Shown: positions 49,560-58,900, counted from the stretch's first letter. The stretch is DNA of 64,000 nt from Microvirga splendida (GCF_016427565.1 NZ_JAELXT010000004.1:124001-188000); one strand, 5' to 3'. A program made the numbers and translations. Notes: a model not told the origin generated them from the sequence alone.

Positions 49560-51248
49560 TCAGCTGATCGTCGCGACGCTCATGTCCCCCTGTTCGGACA
49601 GGCGAGGCCCGAACTGCGAGGTGCTGATGGTCGGACGGCCGGTGATGAGTTCTGCGCAACGGCTTCCGAGCATCATTGCGGGCGCATTCGTGTTGCCCGC
49701 ATTGATGTTGGGCATGGCCGAGAGGTCGCAGACCCGCAGGTTCTCGACGCCACGAACGCAAAGCCGTGAGTCGAGAACGGCCATGGAGTCGCTGGCTGTG
49801 CCCATCCGGCAGGTTCCGCTGGGATGATAGTTGGTTTTCACGAAGCGGCGGCAATGCTTCATGATCGCCTCGTCGCTGAGGTCGCCGGGATCGGGAATCG
49901 AGACGCGCTCGATCCGCTCGGCCAGGGGCGTGGTCTGGAACGCGCGGATGAAGAAGCGCTGCCCGTCGATCATCGCCCTGGCGTCATCAGGGTGGCTCAG
50001 CAGATTGGGCGAGACCAGCGGCATGTCGTCGGGATCGGCCGAGCGCAGGCGAACATAGCCGCGCGATTTGGGCTTCACCACGACGGTGGTGATGGTCAGG
50101 CCGTAGGTGTCCTCGACGAGATCGAGCGTATCCCTGTCGAGATAAACGATGGGCACGCAGAAGGCCTGGATCGTCGGCTCTCCCTCTGGATCGGCCGGGT
50201 TCACGAAGGCGCCAGCCTCCACGCCGGCCGAGAGGATCGGGCCTGAGCCGAACAGCCGGAAGTGGATGCCGTTGAGCAGCATCCGCCAGCCGACGCCCTG
50301 CTTGTAGTAGCCGTAGGGTCCGTTCGCCTTGGCGATCAGCGGCACCTCCGGATGGTCGATGAGGTTCTCGCCGACACCGGGCAAATCGGCCAAGCAGTCA
50401 ATACCGTGCTCGCGCAGCTGATCGGCCGGGCCTATCCCTGAGAGCATGAGGAGCTGCGGCGTGACGAGGGCGCCGGAGGCCAGGATCACCTCGCCATCGG
50501 CGTAGACCTGGTGGTCGACACCTTTGGCATCACGGTAGGTGACGCCAACGGCGCGCCCGTTATCGATCTCGATCTTGCGCACCCGCGACTGCAGGCGGAT
50601 GACCAGGTTCGGATTGTCCGCGAGCGGCGCCAGGAACGCATAGGCCGCGCTGCTGCGCCGGCCGCGGCGGTTCATGAACTGGTAGAAGCCGACGCCGCGC
50701 TGCTTGGGCCCGTTGAAATCCGGATTGAACGGCTCGCCCAGGGCCTGGATGGCCTGCACGAACCAGCGCGACATGTCGTTGATGTGTCCGGGGTCCGACA
50801 CCAGCAGCGGCCCGTCGGCGCCATGCAGCTCGTTGTAGAGCCTGTTGTTGCCTTCCATGGTGCGGAAATGGGGCAGGACATCCGCCCAGCTCCAGCCCGG
50901 ATAGTCGTTCTCCCCATGGAGCATCTCGTGCCACTCGTCGTAATCGGACGGGCGGCCGCGCATGTAGACCTGCGCGTTGACCGAGGAGCCCCCGCCGAGC
51001 ACGTTGGCCTGCGGGATGTCGTGAACGCGACCGCCCAGATGCTCCTGCGGCACCGTGTGATGATAGCGCATGTATTTGCTGCCGTTGATCATCTTGAAGA
51101 TGCCCGGCGGCATGTCGAGAAGTGGATGACGATGGGAATAGCCGCCCTCGAGGAGCAGGACGCGCCTGCCTTCGTTGACGAGCCGCGCGGCGGCTACGGA
51201 GCCCGAGGACCCGCCGCCCACGACGATATGGTCGAAACGCTCTTTCAT
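49560..51248 (-). CDS. GMC-family FAD oxidoreductase (choline-dehydrogenase-like)
   Basis: About 562-aa flavoprotein. The N-terminal FAD-binding motif is DHIVVGGGSSGSVAAARL, the GMC signature 1 region is NVLGGGSSVNAQVYMRG, signature 2 is GALVTPQLLMLSGIG, and the C-terminal active-site His lies in NYHPSGTCRMG. It oxidises an alcohol group. Choline dehydrogenases belong here, but so do sugar and polyol dehydrogenases, and the neighbouring sugar transporter favours the latter. ATG 51248 has an AGGA site 6 bases upstream; GTG 51266 is the alternative. It is the last gene of the minus-strand operon. Confidence 0.88.
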   Translation of the reverse strand: MKERFDHIVVGGGSSGSVAAARLVNEGRRVLLLEGGYSHRHPLLDMPPGIFKMINGSKYMRYHHTVPQEHLGGRVHDIPQANVLGGGSSVNAQVYMRGRPSDYDEWHEMLHGENDYPGWSWADVLPHFRTMEGNNRLYNELHGADGPLLVSDPGHINDMSRWFVQAIQALGEPFNPDFNGPKQRGVGFYQFMNRRGRRSSAAYAFLAPLADNPNLVIRLQSRVRKIEIDNGRAVGVTYRDAKGVDHQVYADGEVILASGALVTPQLLMLSGIGPADQLREHGIDCLADLPGVGENLIDHPEVPLIAKANGPYGYYKQGVGWRMLLNGIHFRLFGSGPILSAGVEAGAFVNPADPEGEPTIQAFCVPIVYLDRDTLDLVEDTYGLTITTVVVKPKSRGYVRLRSADPDDMPLVSPNLLSHPDDARAMIDGQRFFIRAFQTTPLAERIERVSIPDPGDLSDEAIMKHCRRFVKTNYHPSGTCRMGTASDSMAVLDSRLCVRGVENLRVCDLSAMPNINAGNTNAPAMMLGSRCAELITGRPTISTSQFGPRLSEQGDMSVATIS

Positions 51249-51292
51249 TCCTGCATCCTGCTTCACGTTCGGCCAGGGGGATGTCCGATCCC

Positions 51293-52381
51293 TCAGGCTC
51301 TGATCTTGTCCAGGCCGTTCCAGTCGAAGGCGATCCCGTGGCCGGGACGGTCCGGCGCCAGGGCGAAGCCGTCCTCGATCTTCAGGGGCTCGGCAATGTA
51401 GCGCTCGAGTCCGAAACCATGGGCTTCCAGGTAGGAGCGGTTCGGACAGGCGGCGAGGAGATGCACGGTTACGTCATGGGCGCCATGGCTGGTGACCGGC
51501 AGATTGAAGGCCTCCGCCAGATGGGCGATCTTCATGAAGGGCGTGACCCCGCCGCAATTGGTCACGTCCGGTTCCGGATAGGTCACCGCACCGCCGGCTA
51601 CGTAGAGCTTGAACTCCCACAGGGTGCGCAGATTCTCGCCGGCCGCGATCGGCAATCCGCCCTCACGGACGATGCGGGCATGGCCTGCCGGATCGTCGGG
51701 GATGGTCGGCTCCTCGAGCCAGGTGAGGTCGAAGGGTTGGAGCGCGCGCGCCGCACGGATGGCGCCGTCGACGCTCCATTTCATGTTCGCATCGACCATC
51801 AGGGGAAAGCCGGCGCCGAGATGCTCTCGCATCGCCTTCACGCGCTCGACGTCCTCGAACAGGTTGGTGCGGCCGACCTTCATTTTGATGGCGCGGAAGC
51901 CCTTTCCGAGATTGTCATCAGTCTGGCGCAGGAGCTTGTCGAGGGGCAGATCGAGATCGATGCCGCCGGCATAGCAGGGCACCTTAGGATCGAAGCCGCC
52001 AAGTGCCTTCCAGAGCGGGAGATTGGCGCGCTTTGCCTTGAGGTCCCAGAGCGCCATGTCGAAGGCCGAGAGTGCCAGGACCGTCGGGCCGCCGCGGCCA
52101 CCGTAATGCAGAGCCCACCAGGCCTTGTGCCAGAGGCGCTCGACTTCGTCGGCCTCTTCGCCGTCCATGATCTCCGGCAACTCGCGGGCGAGGATCGTAT
52201 CGATGGCGGCGCCGTTGCGACCGACCGTGAAGGTGTAGCCGACGCCTTCGGCGCCGTCCGCGTCGCGGATGCGCACCGTGTTCAGCTCGAAAGCGCGCAT
52301 CTCGCCATGCATGGAGTCGGTCAGAACGGTCGGCAGCGGGATGCGGTAGAAGCCGGGTTCGATGGAGGTGATCCGGGGCAT
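51293..52381 (-). CDS. Enolase-superfamily mandelate racemase/muconate lactonizing enzyme (probable sugar-acid dehydratase)
   Basis: 362 aa. The barrel has the KxK base motif (AIKMKVGRTN), metal ligands in VDANMKWS, WLEEPTIPDD and AAGENLRTLWEF, Asp/Asn in DVTNCGGVTPF, and the His of the His-Asp dyad in TSHGAHD. This layout fits the MR-type subgroup, which includes many acid-sugar dehydratases. The substrate cannot be read from sequence; a sugar acid is likely since its operon encodes a sugar transporter and two oxidising enzymes. 45 bases upstream of the GMC gene on the same strand. Confidence 0.87.
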   Translation of the reverse strand: MPRITSIEPGFYRIPLPTVLTDSMHGEMRAFELNTVRIRDADGAEGVGYTFTVGRNGAAIDTILARELPEIMDGEEADEVERLWHKAWWALHYGGRGGPTVLALSAFDMALWDLKAKRANLPLWKALGGFDPKVPCYAGGIDLDLPLDKLLRQTDDNLGKGFRAIKMKVGRTNLFEDVERVKAMREHLGAGFPLMVDANMKWSVDGAIRAARALQPFDLTWLEEPTIPDDPAGHARIVREGGLPIAAGENLRTLWEFKLYVAGGAVTYPEPDVTNCGGVTPFMKIAHLAEAFNLPVTSHGAHDVTVHLLAACPNRSYLEAHGFGLERYIAEPLKIEDGFALAPDRPGHGIAFDWNGLDKIRA

Positions 52382-52423
52382 GGTTGTCCTTCGCTCTCTT
52401 GATGTTCAATATGCAGCCAGCGC

Positions 52424-53398
52424 TCAGGCCGTCTCTTCGGTGCGCATGCTCAGCCGCGCCTGGATGGCAACGACAAGCAGCAGGAATGCGCCGCGGATGA
52501 CCGACTGCCAGTAGGCGGAGAGGCTGATCCAGCCGAGGCCGTTCTCGAAATTGAGGATGTTGAAGATCAGGCCGAGCAGGAGCACGCCGGCGAGCGTCGA
52601 TCCGACGGAGCCGACGCCGCCCGTCAGCAGCGTGCCGCCGACGACCACGGCCGCGATGGCGAACAGCTCCCAGCCGACGCCTTCAATGGGCTGGCCGGCG
52701 CCGAACTGCGCTGCCAGGATGACGCCTGCGAGGCCCGCGAGACCGCCGCTCGCCAGATATACCAGCGCCTTCACGCGCTGGGCCGGCAGTCCCATGAGGC
52801 GGGCCGCATCCTCGTTGCCGCCGATAGCCAGGACGGTGCGGCCGAACGAGGTGAAGTTGAGAACGATTGAGGCCAGGAGATAGGCGACCAGCGCAATCCA
52901 GGCCGGAATGGGAAAGCCGAGGAAGTCGCCTTGTCCAAGCTCGATGAAACCGGTCTCGTAGGACACCGAGACCGACTGGTTGTCGGCCAGCAGCAGCGCG
53001 CAGCCGTTCGCGGCCAGCATCGTGGCCAGCGTGGCGATGAAGGGGAGGATGTTGAGCCGTGTTATGATGAAGGCATTGCATGCGCCGACCGCCAGCCCGG
53101 CCGCCAGCCCCCCGAGCAGCCCCGGTATGACGCCATAGGGGGAGAGCAGGGCGGCTACGACGCTGCCGAAAGCCGCCGTCGATCCCACCGAGAGATCGAT
53201 GCCGCCGGTGATGATGACGAAGCACATCCCGAGTGCCACCAGGGCGAACATGCTGTTGTAGCGCAGGACCGAGAGCACGTTGAACGCGCCCAGGAAGTTC
53301 TCGTAGCGCAGCCAGCCGAACAGGATCAGGGCGACAAGGGCGAGAAGCACCCCGTAGCGCCCGATTCCCTGAAACAGCTTGAGCGAGGTTGTATGCAT
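52424..53398 (-). CDS. Sugar ABC transporter permease, RbsC/YjfF type
   Basis: 324-aa inner-membrane permease with about eight to ten hydrophobic segments. The RbsC-family core is GMCFVIITGGIDLSVGSTAAFGSV, and the EAA-like region is AIGGNEDAARLMGLPAQRVKALVYLASG. It is the second of two dissimilar permeases fed by a single ATPase and binding protein. That arrangement is known for the galactofuranose transporter YtfQ-YtfR-YtfT-YjfF, where this gene takes the YjfF place. It lies 8 bases after the first permease stop. Confidence 0.9.
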   Translation of the reverse strand: MHTTSLKLFQGIGRYGVLLALVALILFGWLRYENFLGAFNVLSVLRYNSMFALVALGMCFVIITGGIDLSVGSTAAFGSVVAALLSPYGVIPGLLGGLAAGLAVGACNAFIITRLNILPFIATLATMLAANGCALLLADNQSVSVSYETGFIELGQGDFLGFPIPAWIALVAYLLASIVLNFTSFGRTVLAIGGNEDAARLMGLPAQRVKALVYLASGGLAGLAGVILAAQFGAGQPIEGVGWELFAIAAVVVGGTLLTGGVGSVGSTLAGVLLLGLIFNILNFENGLGWISLSAYWQSVIRGAFLLLVVAIQARLSMRTEETA

Positions 53399-53406
53399 CG
53401 GCGACC

Positions 53407-54408
53407 TCAGCGATGGCTCTGCCGCTGGAGCCAGACGGCCAGCACGATGATGGCAGCCTTCGCCACAAGTGCGGCGGCATCGGGAACGCCGTTGGCGAGA
53501 AGCGTGTAGCGGACGAGCTGGATGATGAGCGCGCCGACCAGGGTGCCGATCACCGTCGCCCGGCCGCCAGTGAGGAGGGTGCCACCCACGGCGACCGCCG
53601 CGATGGCATCGAGCTCCATGCCGAGACCGACGAGGTTTGCATCCGCGGCGGAGTTGCGGGCGATGACGATCAGCCCCGCGATTCCGGAGAGAAAGCCGCT
53701 GATGAGGTAGACACGCTGCTTGACGGAGGCCACCGGAATGCCGGAGAGCCGGGCGGCCTTTTCGTTGCCGCCGATGGCAAGGATTTGCCGGCCGAAGACC
53801 GTGTGCCTCAGCATCCAGGCGGCCGCCACGACGACGACAATCATCAGGATGGCCTGGAACGGGATTCCGAAGACCCGCCCGAGCCCGATGAACTGGAAGC
53901 TTGGGAGGTTGAAAACCTGCAGGTTGCCGTTGGTGAAGACCTGGGCAATGCCGCGCCCGGCGATGAAAAGAACCAGGGTGGCGATGATCGGCTGGATGCG
54001 AAGACGGGTTATGAGCCAGCCGTTAAACCAGCCGAGCGCCGCCGCGACAAGGACAGGCACCACGAAGGCCAGCGCGATGCCGACGGCCGGGTGGGGCAGG
54101 GGAAACAGCTTGCCGAGGAAGATCAGCGGCGCCAGCGCGCCGGCAATCGCCATAAGGGCACCGACGGAGAGATCGATGCCGCCCGTGGCGATGACGAGGG
54201 TCATCCCCACGGCCACGATGACGATGGCGCAGACCTGGGTAAGGTTGACGTTGAGCGTCTGCCAGGTGGCGAAGTTCGGCGTGATGGCGAGGTTGACAAG
54301 GATGAGAAGAGCGAGGGCGATCCAGGCGCCGTGACGCGTCAGGATGGTCCTGAGATCGAAGCGAGACGCTCCTTGCGTCGGAGGCAGCGTGGTCGCCGTA
54401 TCAGACAT
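53407..54408 (-). CDS. Sugar ABC transporter permease, RbsC/YtfT type
   Basis: About 333-aa permease. Core motif GMTLVIATGGIDLSVGALMAIAG closely resembles E. coli YtfT as I recall it. LRIQPIIATLVLFIAGRGIAQ and GGNEKAARLSGIPVASVKQRVYLISG follow. ATG 54408 lies within the ATPase stop (ATGTCTGA overlap), so translation is coupled; a longer frame to 54438 lies inside the ATPase gene. It forms the membrane channel with the second permease at 52424. Confidence 0.91.
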   Translation of the reverse strand: MSDTATTLPPTQGASRFDLRTILTRHGAWIALALLILVNLAITPNFATWQTLNVNLTQVCAIVIVAVGMTLVIATGGIDLSVGALMAIAGALAPLIFLGKLFPLPHPAVGIALAFVVPVLVAAALGWFNGWLITRLRIQPIIATLVLFIAGRGIAQVFTNGNLQVFNLPSFQFIGLGRVFGIPFQAILMIVVVVAAAWMLRHTVFGRQILAIGGNEKAARLSGIPVASVKQRVYLISGFLSGIAGLIVIARNSAADANLVGLGMELDAIAAVAVGGTLLTGGRATVIGTLVGALIIQLVRYTLLANGVPDAAALVAKAAIIVLAVWLQRQSHR

Positions 54409-55924
54409 CGGCCGTCTCCCGGGCACCGTCATGCCCATGAGCCATCGCCGTCATGACACTCTGCTCGTTCACCGCGTCGCCCTCCAGCTCCGCCGCGGTG
54501 CGGCCGTCCCGCAGGACGAAGATGCGGCTCGCCGCTTCCACGACCTCCTCCAGCTCCGAGGAGATCATCAGGACGCCGAGGCCCTGTCCGGCCAGCTCCC
54601 GGATCAGGCCGAGGATCTCGGCCTTGGCCCCGACATCGATGCCGCGGGTGGGTTCGTCGAGAATGAGGAGCTTGGGGTTCATGCAGAGCCAGCGGGCAAG
54701 AAGCACCTTCTGCTGGTTGCCGCCGGAAAGCTCGCGGATCCGCTGTTCCGGCCCGGAGCAGCGGATGCCGAGGCGTTTGATGAAGCTGTCGACGATCTCG
54801 CGGCTGCGGGCCTCGTTCACGATTCCGCGGCGGGCCAGTTGCGGCATGAGCGCGAGCGTCAGGTTCTCGCGCACCGACATGTCGGGAATGATGCCTTCGA
54901 GCTTGCGGTCTTCCGAGCAGAAGCCCATGCCGGCGCGGATCGCATCCGAAGGCGCCGAGATGGCATTCTCGCGCCCGTCGAACGCGATGGTACCGGAATC
55001 CGGCCTATCCGCTCCGAACACGGCACGGACGGACTCCGTGCGGCCTGCGCCAAGGAGGCCGGCAAGACCGACGATCTCGCCGGGGCGAACCTCGAAGCTG
55101 ACATCGCGGACCTTTCGGCCCATGGCGAGGTTGCGAACCTGCAGCACAGGCTCACGCGTGTCGTCTTCGCCCGTGTCATGGCCCTCATGGAGGACCTGTG
55201 ACAGCTCGCGCCCCAGCATCGACGTGACCAGATCGAGGCGTGACAGGTCTGCCATCGGGGCGACCTGCACGGTGCGGCCGTCCCGCATGATGGTGACGCG
55301 GTCGCAGACGGCGTAGAGTTCGTCGAGCTTGTGGCTTACGAAGATCACCGATACGCCGGAGGCTTTCAGCTGCCGGATCACCTCGAACAGGACCTCGACC
55401 TCGCGCTCGTCGAGGGAGGATGTCGGCTCGTCCATGATGACGAGCTTGGCCTCGAAGCCGATGGCGCGGGCGATGGCGACCATCTGCTGGATGGCCGTCG
55501 GATAGACCATGAGCGGGCGCCGCACATCGATGTCGATATTGAACCGGGCGAGCAGAGCGCGGGCTTCCGTGTGCATGGCCGACCAGTCGAGGAGGCCGAA
55601 GCGCCGCTTCTCCCGGCCGAGGCAGATGTTTTCCGTCACGGACCGGTAGGGCACCAGGTTGATCTCCTGATAGATCGTGCTGATGCCGGCCCGCTGGGCT
55701 TCCTGTGGCGAGGAGAACGCCACAGGCCTGTCGTCGAACAGGACCTCGCCCGCACCCTTCCTGTAGTAGCCGGTGAGAATCTTGATCATCGTGGACTTGC
55801 CGGCACCGTTCTGGCCGATCAGCGCATGAACCTCGCCTTTCTCCACCACGAGCTCCGCCGAGCGCAGGGCCGGAATGCCGGCGAAGCGCTTGTCGATGCC
55901 ATGCATGGAAAGAAGCGGCGCCAT
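54401..55924 (-). CDS. Sugar ABC transporter ATPase with two nucleotide-binding domains (RbsA/YtfR type)
   Basis: 507-aa tandem ATPase. Domain 1: Walker A GQNGAGKSTMIKIL, atypical signature PTAIQQMVAIARA, Walker B LVIMDEPTSSLD. Domain 2: degenerate Walker A (GLLGAGRTESVRAV), good signature LSGGNQQKVLLARWL and Walker B LLILDEPTRGIDVGAK. The degenerate second P-loop is usual for RbsA-type ATPases. It energises uptake for the binding protein encoded just upstream on the same strand and the two permeases downstream. Confidence 0.93.
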   Translation of the reverse strand: MAPLLSMHGIDKRFAGIPALRSAELVVEKGEVHALIGQNGAGKSTMIKILTGYYRKGAGEVLFDDRPVAFSSPQEAQRAGISTIYQEINLVPYRSVTENICLGREKRRFGLLDWSAMHTEARALLARFNIDIDVRRPLMVYPTAIQQMVAIARAIGFEAKLVIMDEPTSSLDEREVEVLFEVIRQLKASGVSVIFVSHKLDELYAVCDRVTIMRDGRTVQVAPMADLSRLDLVTSMLGRELSQVLHEGHDTGEDDTREPVLQVRNLAMGRKVRDVSFEVRPGEIVGLAGLLGAGRTESVRAVFGADRPDSGTIAFDGRENAISAPSDAIRAGMGFCSEDRKLEGIIPDMSVRENLTLALMPQLARRGIVNEARSREIVDSFIKRLGIRCSGPEQRIRELSGGNQQKVLLARWLCMNPKLLILDEPTRGIDVGAKAEILGLIRELAGQGLGVLMISSELEEVVEAASRIFVLRDGRTAAELEGDAVNEQSVMTAMAHGHDGARETADV

Positions 55925-55944
55925 GGGAGGTCCGTTGCTGGCCT

Positions 55945-55990
55945 GTCAAACAAGGTTTGACGCTGCCTGCCCGGTCAGGAGCAGGCAGCG
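55945..55990 (-). promoter_or_regulatory. Two adjacent inverted repeats between binding-protein and ATPase genes
   Basis: CGCTGCCTGC (55961-55970) pairs with GCAGGCAGCG (55981-55990) over a 10-base loop, right after the binding-protein stop. Immediately beside it GTCAAAC-AAG-GTTTGAC (55945-55961) is a perfect 7-bp dyad. The first is a likely mRNA-stabilising or attenuating stem that leaves more binding protein than ATPase. The second could be an operator or a second hairpin. Confidence 0.65.
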
Positions 55991-55996
55991 TTCAGA

Positions 55997-56977
55997 TCAA
56001 TATGCTTCGCCGATGAACTGCGCCGCATTGGACTTGTCGAAGAAGCGATCGGGCACGACCACCCAAGGCTCGATCTGCTCTCCCTTGGCGTAACGTGCCA
56101 TCGTCTCGAAGGCCTTGGGGCCGAAGCGCGGGTTCGACTCGACGGTGGCGAGCATCTTGCCATCGGAAATCGCCTGGAGAGCATCGCGCGTGCCATCGAC
56201 GGAAACGATGATCACGTCCTTGCCGGGCGTCTTGCCGGCGGCCTCCAGCGCGGCAATCGCCCCGATGGCCATCTCGTCGTTGTGGGCGTAGATGGCCGTC
56301 GCATCCGGGTGGGCTTGCAGCAGGGTCTCGGCCACTTGGCGGCCCTTGTCACGGGCGAAGTCACCCGACTGAGAGGCCACGACCTTCATGCCGGGATGAG
56401 CCTTGATGTAGTCCTCGAAGCCTTTGCGGCGGTCGTTCGCAGGGGAAGATCCGGTGGTGCCCTCAAGCTGGATGATCTTCGCGTTTCCGTTCATGGCCTT
56501 GGTCAAGGCTTCCGCGGCGCGCTTGCCCTGCTCGATGAAGTCCGAGCCGATGAACGTGACGTAGTCCCTGCCGGCTTTCGCGACGTTCTGATCGACGTTG
56601 CGGTCGAGAAGAACGACCGGAATGCCGGCGCGTTTGGCCGCCATGACGGCGGGGATCAGGGGCTTCTCCTCGCGGGGAGCCAGGAAGATCAGATCGACGC
56701 CCTGGGCGATCATCGAGTTGACGTCGGCGACCTGCTTGGCGGCGGAGCCGGCGGCATCGGTGTAGACGAGCTGATGCCCGAGCTTGGCGGCTTCGGCCTT
56801 CATGCTCTCCGTCTGCGCGATGCGCCATGGATTGTTCGACTCGGTCTGGGCAAAGCCGACCTTGTACTTGTCCTTCTGCTTCAGCTTGGGCAGCTCCTGC
56901 GCGGACACGCCGCCGAGGCCCAGGCTGAGGGCGGCGACACCTGTCGCGAGTGCAAGGAAAGTCCTTCTCAGCATCAT
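55997..56977 (-). CDS. Periplasmic sugar-binding protein (RbsB/YtfQ type)
   Basis: 326 aa with a clear signal peptide (MMLRRTFLALATGVAALSLGLGGVSA). Mature-protein motifs VGFAQTESNNPWRIAQT, AQGVDLIFLAPREE, IIQLEGTTGSSPANDRRKGF, SQSGDFARDKG and YAHNDEMAIGAI are strikingly like E. coli YtfQ, the galactofuranose-binding protein, as I recall it. A furanose or related sugar is therefore the best guess for the ligand. GGAGGAAG precedes the ATG. 76 bases downstream of the aldehyde dehydrogenase stop, with a hairpin between. Confidence 0.91.
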   Translation of the reverse strand: MMLRRTFLALATGVAALSLGLGGVSAQELPKLKQKDKYKVGFAQTESNNPWRIAQTESMKAEAAKLGHQLVYTDAAGSAAKQVADVNSMIAQGVDLIFLAPREEKPLIPAVMAAKRAGIPVVLLDRNVDQNVAKAGRDYVTFIGSDFIEQGKRAAEALTKAMNGNAKIIQLEGTTGSSPANDRRKGFEDYIKAHPGMKVVASQSGDFARDKGRQVAETLLQAHPDATAIYAHNDEMAIGAIAALEAAGKTPGKDVIIVSVDGTRDALQAISDGKMLATVESNPRFGPKAFETMARYAKGEQIEPWVVVPDRFFDKSNAAQFIGEAY

Positions 56978-57028
56978 CTTCCTCCATCAGGTTTTTGATG
57001 CCCCTTTGTTGGGGTTCTTGAGTCATTG

Positions 57029-57049
57029 CCGCAGCCCTTACGGCTGCGG
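57029..57049 (-). promoter_or_regulatory. Stem-loop between aldehyde dehydrogenase and binding-protein genes
   Basis: CCGCAGCC (57029-57036) pairs with GGCTGCGG (57042-57049) over 5 bases, 5 bases past the dehydrogenase stop on the minus strand. A second small CCCC/GGGG stem lies at 57001-57014. No U-tract follows, so this may be an attenuator or processing site rather than a full terminator. Confidence 0.6.
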
Positions 57050-57053
57050 GTCG

Positions 57054-58526
57054 TCACCAGCGGACGTAAGTGGTCTGCTTCCGCAGGTATCCGTCGAAAC
57101 CGTATTTCCCGTCCTCGCCGCCGAGGCCCGAATGCTTCCAGCCGCTGTGGAAGCCTTGCACGAGCTCGCCGCACGGGCGATTGACGTAGAGCTCGCCGAA
57201 GGCAAGCTCACGCGAGAGCCGCATCACCCTGCGCAGATCGTTGGTGTAGACATAGGCCGACAGGCCGTAGCTGCTGTCGTTGGCGAAGCTCAGCGCCTGC
57301 TCGAAGCTGTCGACCGTCATGACCGGCGCAACCGGACCGAAGATCTCCCGCCGCATGACGGAAGCCTCGTTGCTGTCCACGCGCAGAACGGTAGGCTCGA
57401 ACCAGTGGCCGCGGGAGAAATCTCCCTCGGTCAGCCTGCGCCCGCCTGCCAAGACTTCTGCACCGGCCGCGATAGCGTCGTTCACGATCTCCTCGACCTT
57501 GTCGACCTCGGGCCGGTTCACCTTCGGCCCCATGTCAGGGTTCGTCATGGGATCGGCAAGGCGCATCTGCTTCACGCGCGTCACGAACTTGTCGAGGAAG
57601 GGCTCTGCGATGGCTTTGTGCAGGTACATGCGTTCGTTGCAGGTGCAGATCTGCCCGCAATTGGTGAAGCGCGAGACGATCGCCGCTTCCACGGCCGCGT
57701 CGATGTCCGCGTCATCGAGAACGATGAACGGCGCCTTGCCGCCGAGTTCGAGGCGCACGACCTTGAGTTCATGAGCGCCGGCGGCATAGATCTCGCGTCC
57801 CGCACGGACGCTGCCCGTCATGGTGATCATGGCGCTGATGGGCGAGCGCACCAGCGCGTCGCCCACAATGCGCCCATCGCCCGTCACAACGTTGAGCACG
57901 CCTTTCGGGATTCCGACTTCGTGCGCGAGGCGGGCGATTTCGAGCGCCGACAGGGGGGTGGATTCGTGTCCCTTCACCACCATGGTGTTGCCGGCCACGA
58001 GGGCAGGGCCGATCTTTCGGGCAGCCAAGGCCGCCGGGTAGTTCCAGGCGGTCAGGCCGACAACCACCCCGAAGGGTACGCGGCGGATCCAGACCTCTTC
58101 GTTCTGGAAGTCCGACGGGAGAATGTCGCCTTCGATACGCCGTGCGCTCTCGGCGGCGAAGGTCAGGAAGGTGATGACGGCATCGATCTCGCCTTCGGCC
58201 TGGTTCAGGGGCTTACCCTGCTCCAGCACCACGATGCGGGCGAGGTGATCCTTGTCCCGCTTCACCGCCGCAGCGAGGTCGCTCACGTAACCGGCGCGGA
58301 CGATCGGCGGCAGCGCAGCCCAAGCCGGTTGCGCGCGCTGCGCAGCCTCCAGCGCAGCCCTGGCGTCCTCGACCGTTCCCGCCGGGACGGAGGCAAAGAC
58401 GGCTTCGTTGGCGGGGTTCTCGACCTCGGAGCGGCCTTCCGACCGGCCCTCGGTCCAGACGCCGTCGATATACATCTGGTAGTGGGTCACAGCCTCTTGG
58501 CGGCCGACCTGAATGGAGTTGGTCAT
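57054..58526 (-). CDS. AldA-like aldehyde dehydrogenase
   Basis: 490-aa NAD(P)-dependent aldehyde dehydrogenase. Glu of RLELGGKAPFI and the nucleophilic Cys in NCGQICTCNERMY are present, with TAWNYP and FGPVAPV. Its C-terminus (QGFHSGWKHSGLGGEDGK) is close to E. coli lactaldehyde/glycolaldehyde dehydrogenase AldA as I recall it. It likely oxidises a short hydroxyaldehyde made in the pathway served by this operon. It is first in the minus-strand operon and divergent from the GntR regulator. 3-Sulfolactaldehyde, the missing step of the operon at 1-8405, cannot be excluded as a substrate. Confidence 0.9.
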   Translation of the reverse strand: MTNSIQVGRQEAVTHYQMYIDGVWTEGRSEGRSEVENPANEAVFASVPAGTVEDARAALEAAQRAQPAWAALPPIVRAGYVSDLAAAVKRDKDHLARIVVLEQGKPLNQAEGEIDAVITFLTFAAESARRIEGDILPSDFQNEEVWIRRVPFGVVVGLTAWNYPAALAARKIGPALVAGNTMVVKGHESTPLSALEIARLAHEVGIPKGVLNVVTGDGRIVGDALVRSPISAMITMTGSVRAGREIYAAGAHELKVVRLELGGKAPFIVLDDADIDAAVEAAIVSRFTNCGQICTCNERMYLHKAIAEPFLDKFVTRVKQMRLADPMTNPDMGPKVNRPEVDKVEEIVNDAIAAGAEVLAGGRRLTEGDFSRGHWFEPTVLRVDSNEASVMRREIFGPVAPVMTVDSFEQALSFANDSSYGLSAYVYTNDLRRVMRLSRELAFGELYVNRPCGELVQGFHSGWKHSGLGGEDGKYGFDGYLRKQTTYVRW

Positions 58527-58900
58527 GGCCGGGCCTCGCCAAATCCCCTCCAGGGGAACTGCGGGTCAGAGTTCGACAGCGGGGTGCCTTGTGTTGGCGT
58601 CACCAGTCTCTCTCCCTGTTTGCTCAAGCGGAGCAATGTCAAACCAAACGCCAGTTTCTGATCTATTTGGTTCGACCGAATTCAGGATGGTCAGACAGTC
58701 GCGAGCTGTCAAGGCTCATCGTTGCTGACCTTTTGGTTCCGATGATACGGGTTTGATGGTCGATTCAGGCGGATGTTGGGCGCGGCAGGCGTCAGTCAAT
58801 AGATCTTGGTCGGACCATATGCTACGCTCACCTGCCCATAGATCAGCTTTGGCTGGCGCTGAATTCGTGCCAAGAGCTAAATGTCGAGAACGAGGGGAGC
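58527..58900. promoter_or_regulatory. Divergent aldehyde dehydrogenase/gntR control region
   Basis: 374 bases without a gene. It contains the perfect operator-like TGGTCGGACCA near gntR, a partial copy TGGTCAGACAG at 58688 nearer the dehydrogenase side, and TGTCAAAC at about 58638. TGTCAAAC also forms half of the dyad at 55945. Autoregulation and control of the divergent operon by the GntR protein are inferred. Confidence 0.6.
58807..58817. promoter_or_regulatory. GntR/FadR-type operator candidate
   Basis: TGGTC-G-GACCA is a perfect odd-centred palindrome. FadR-subfamily GntR regulators commonly bind TGGTnnnACCA-like sites. It lies 84 bases upstream of the GntR start. Confidence 0.7.
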
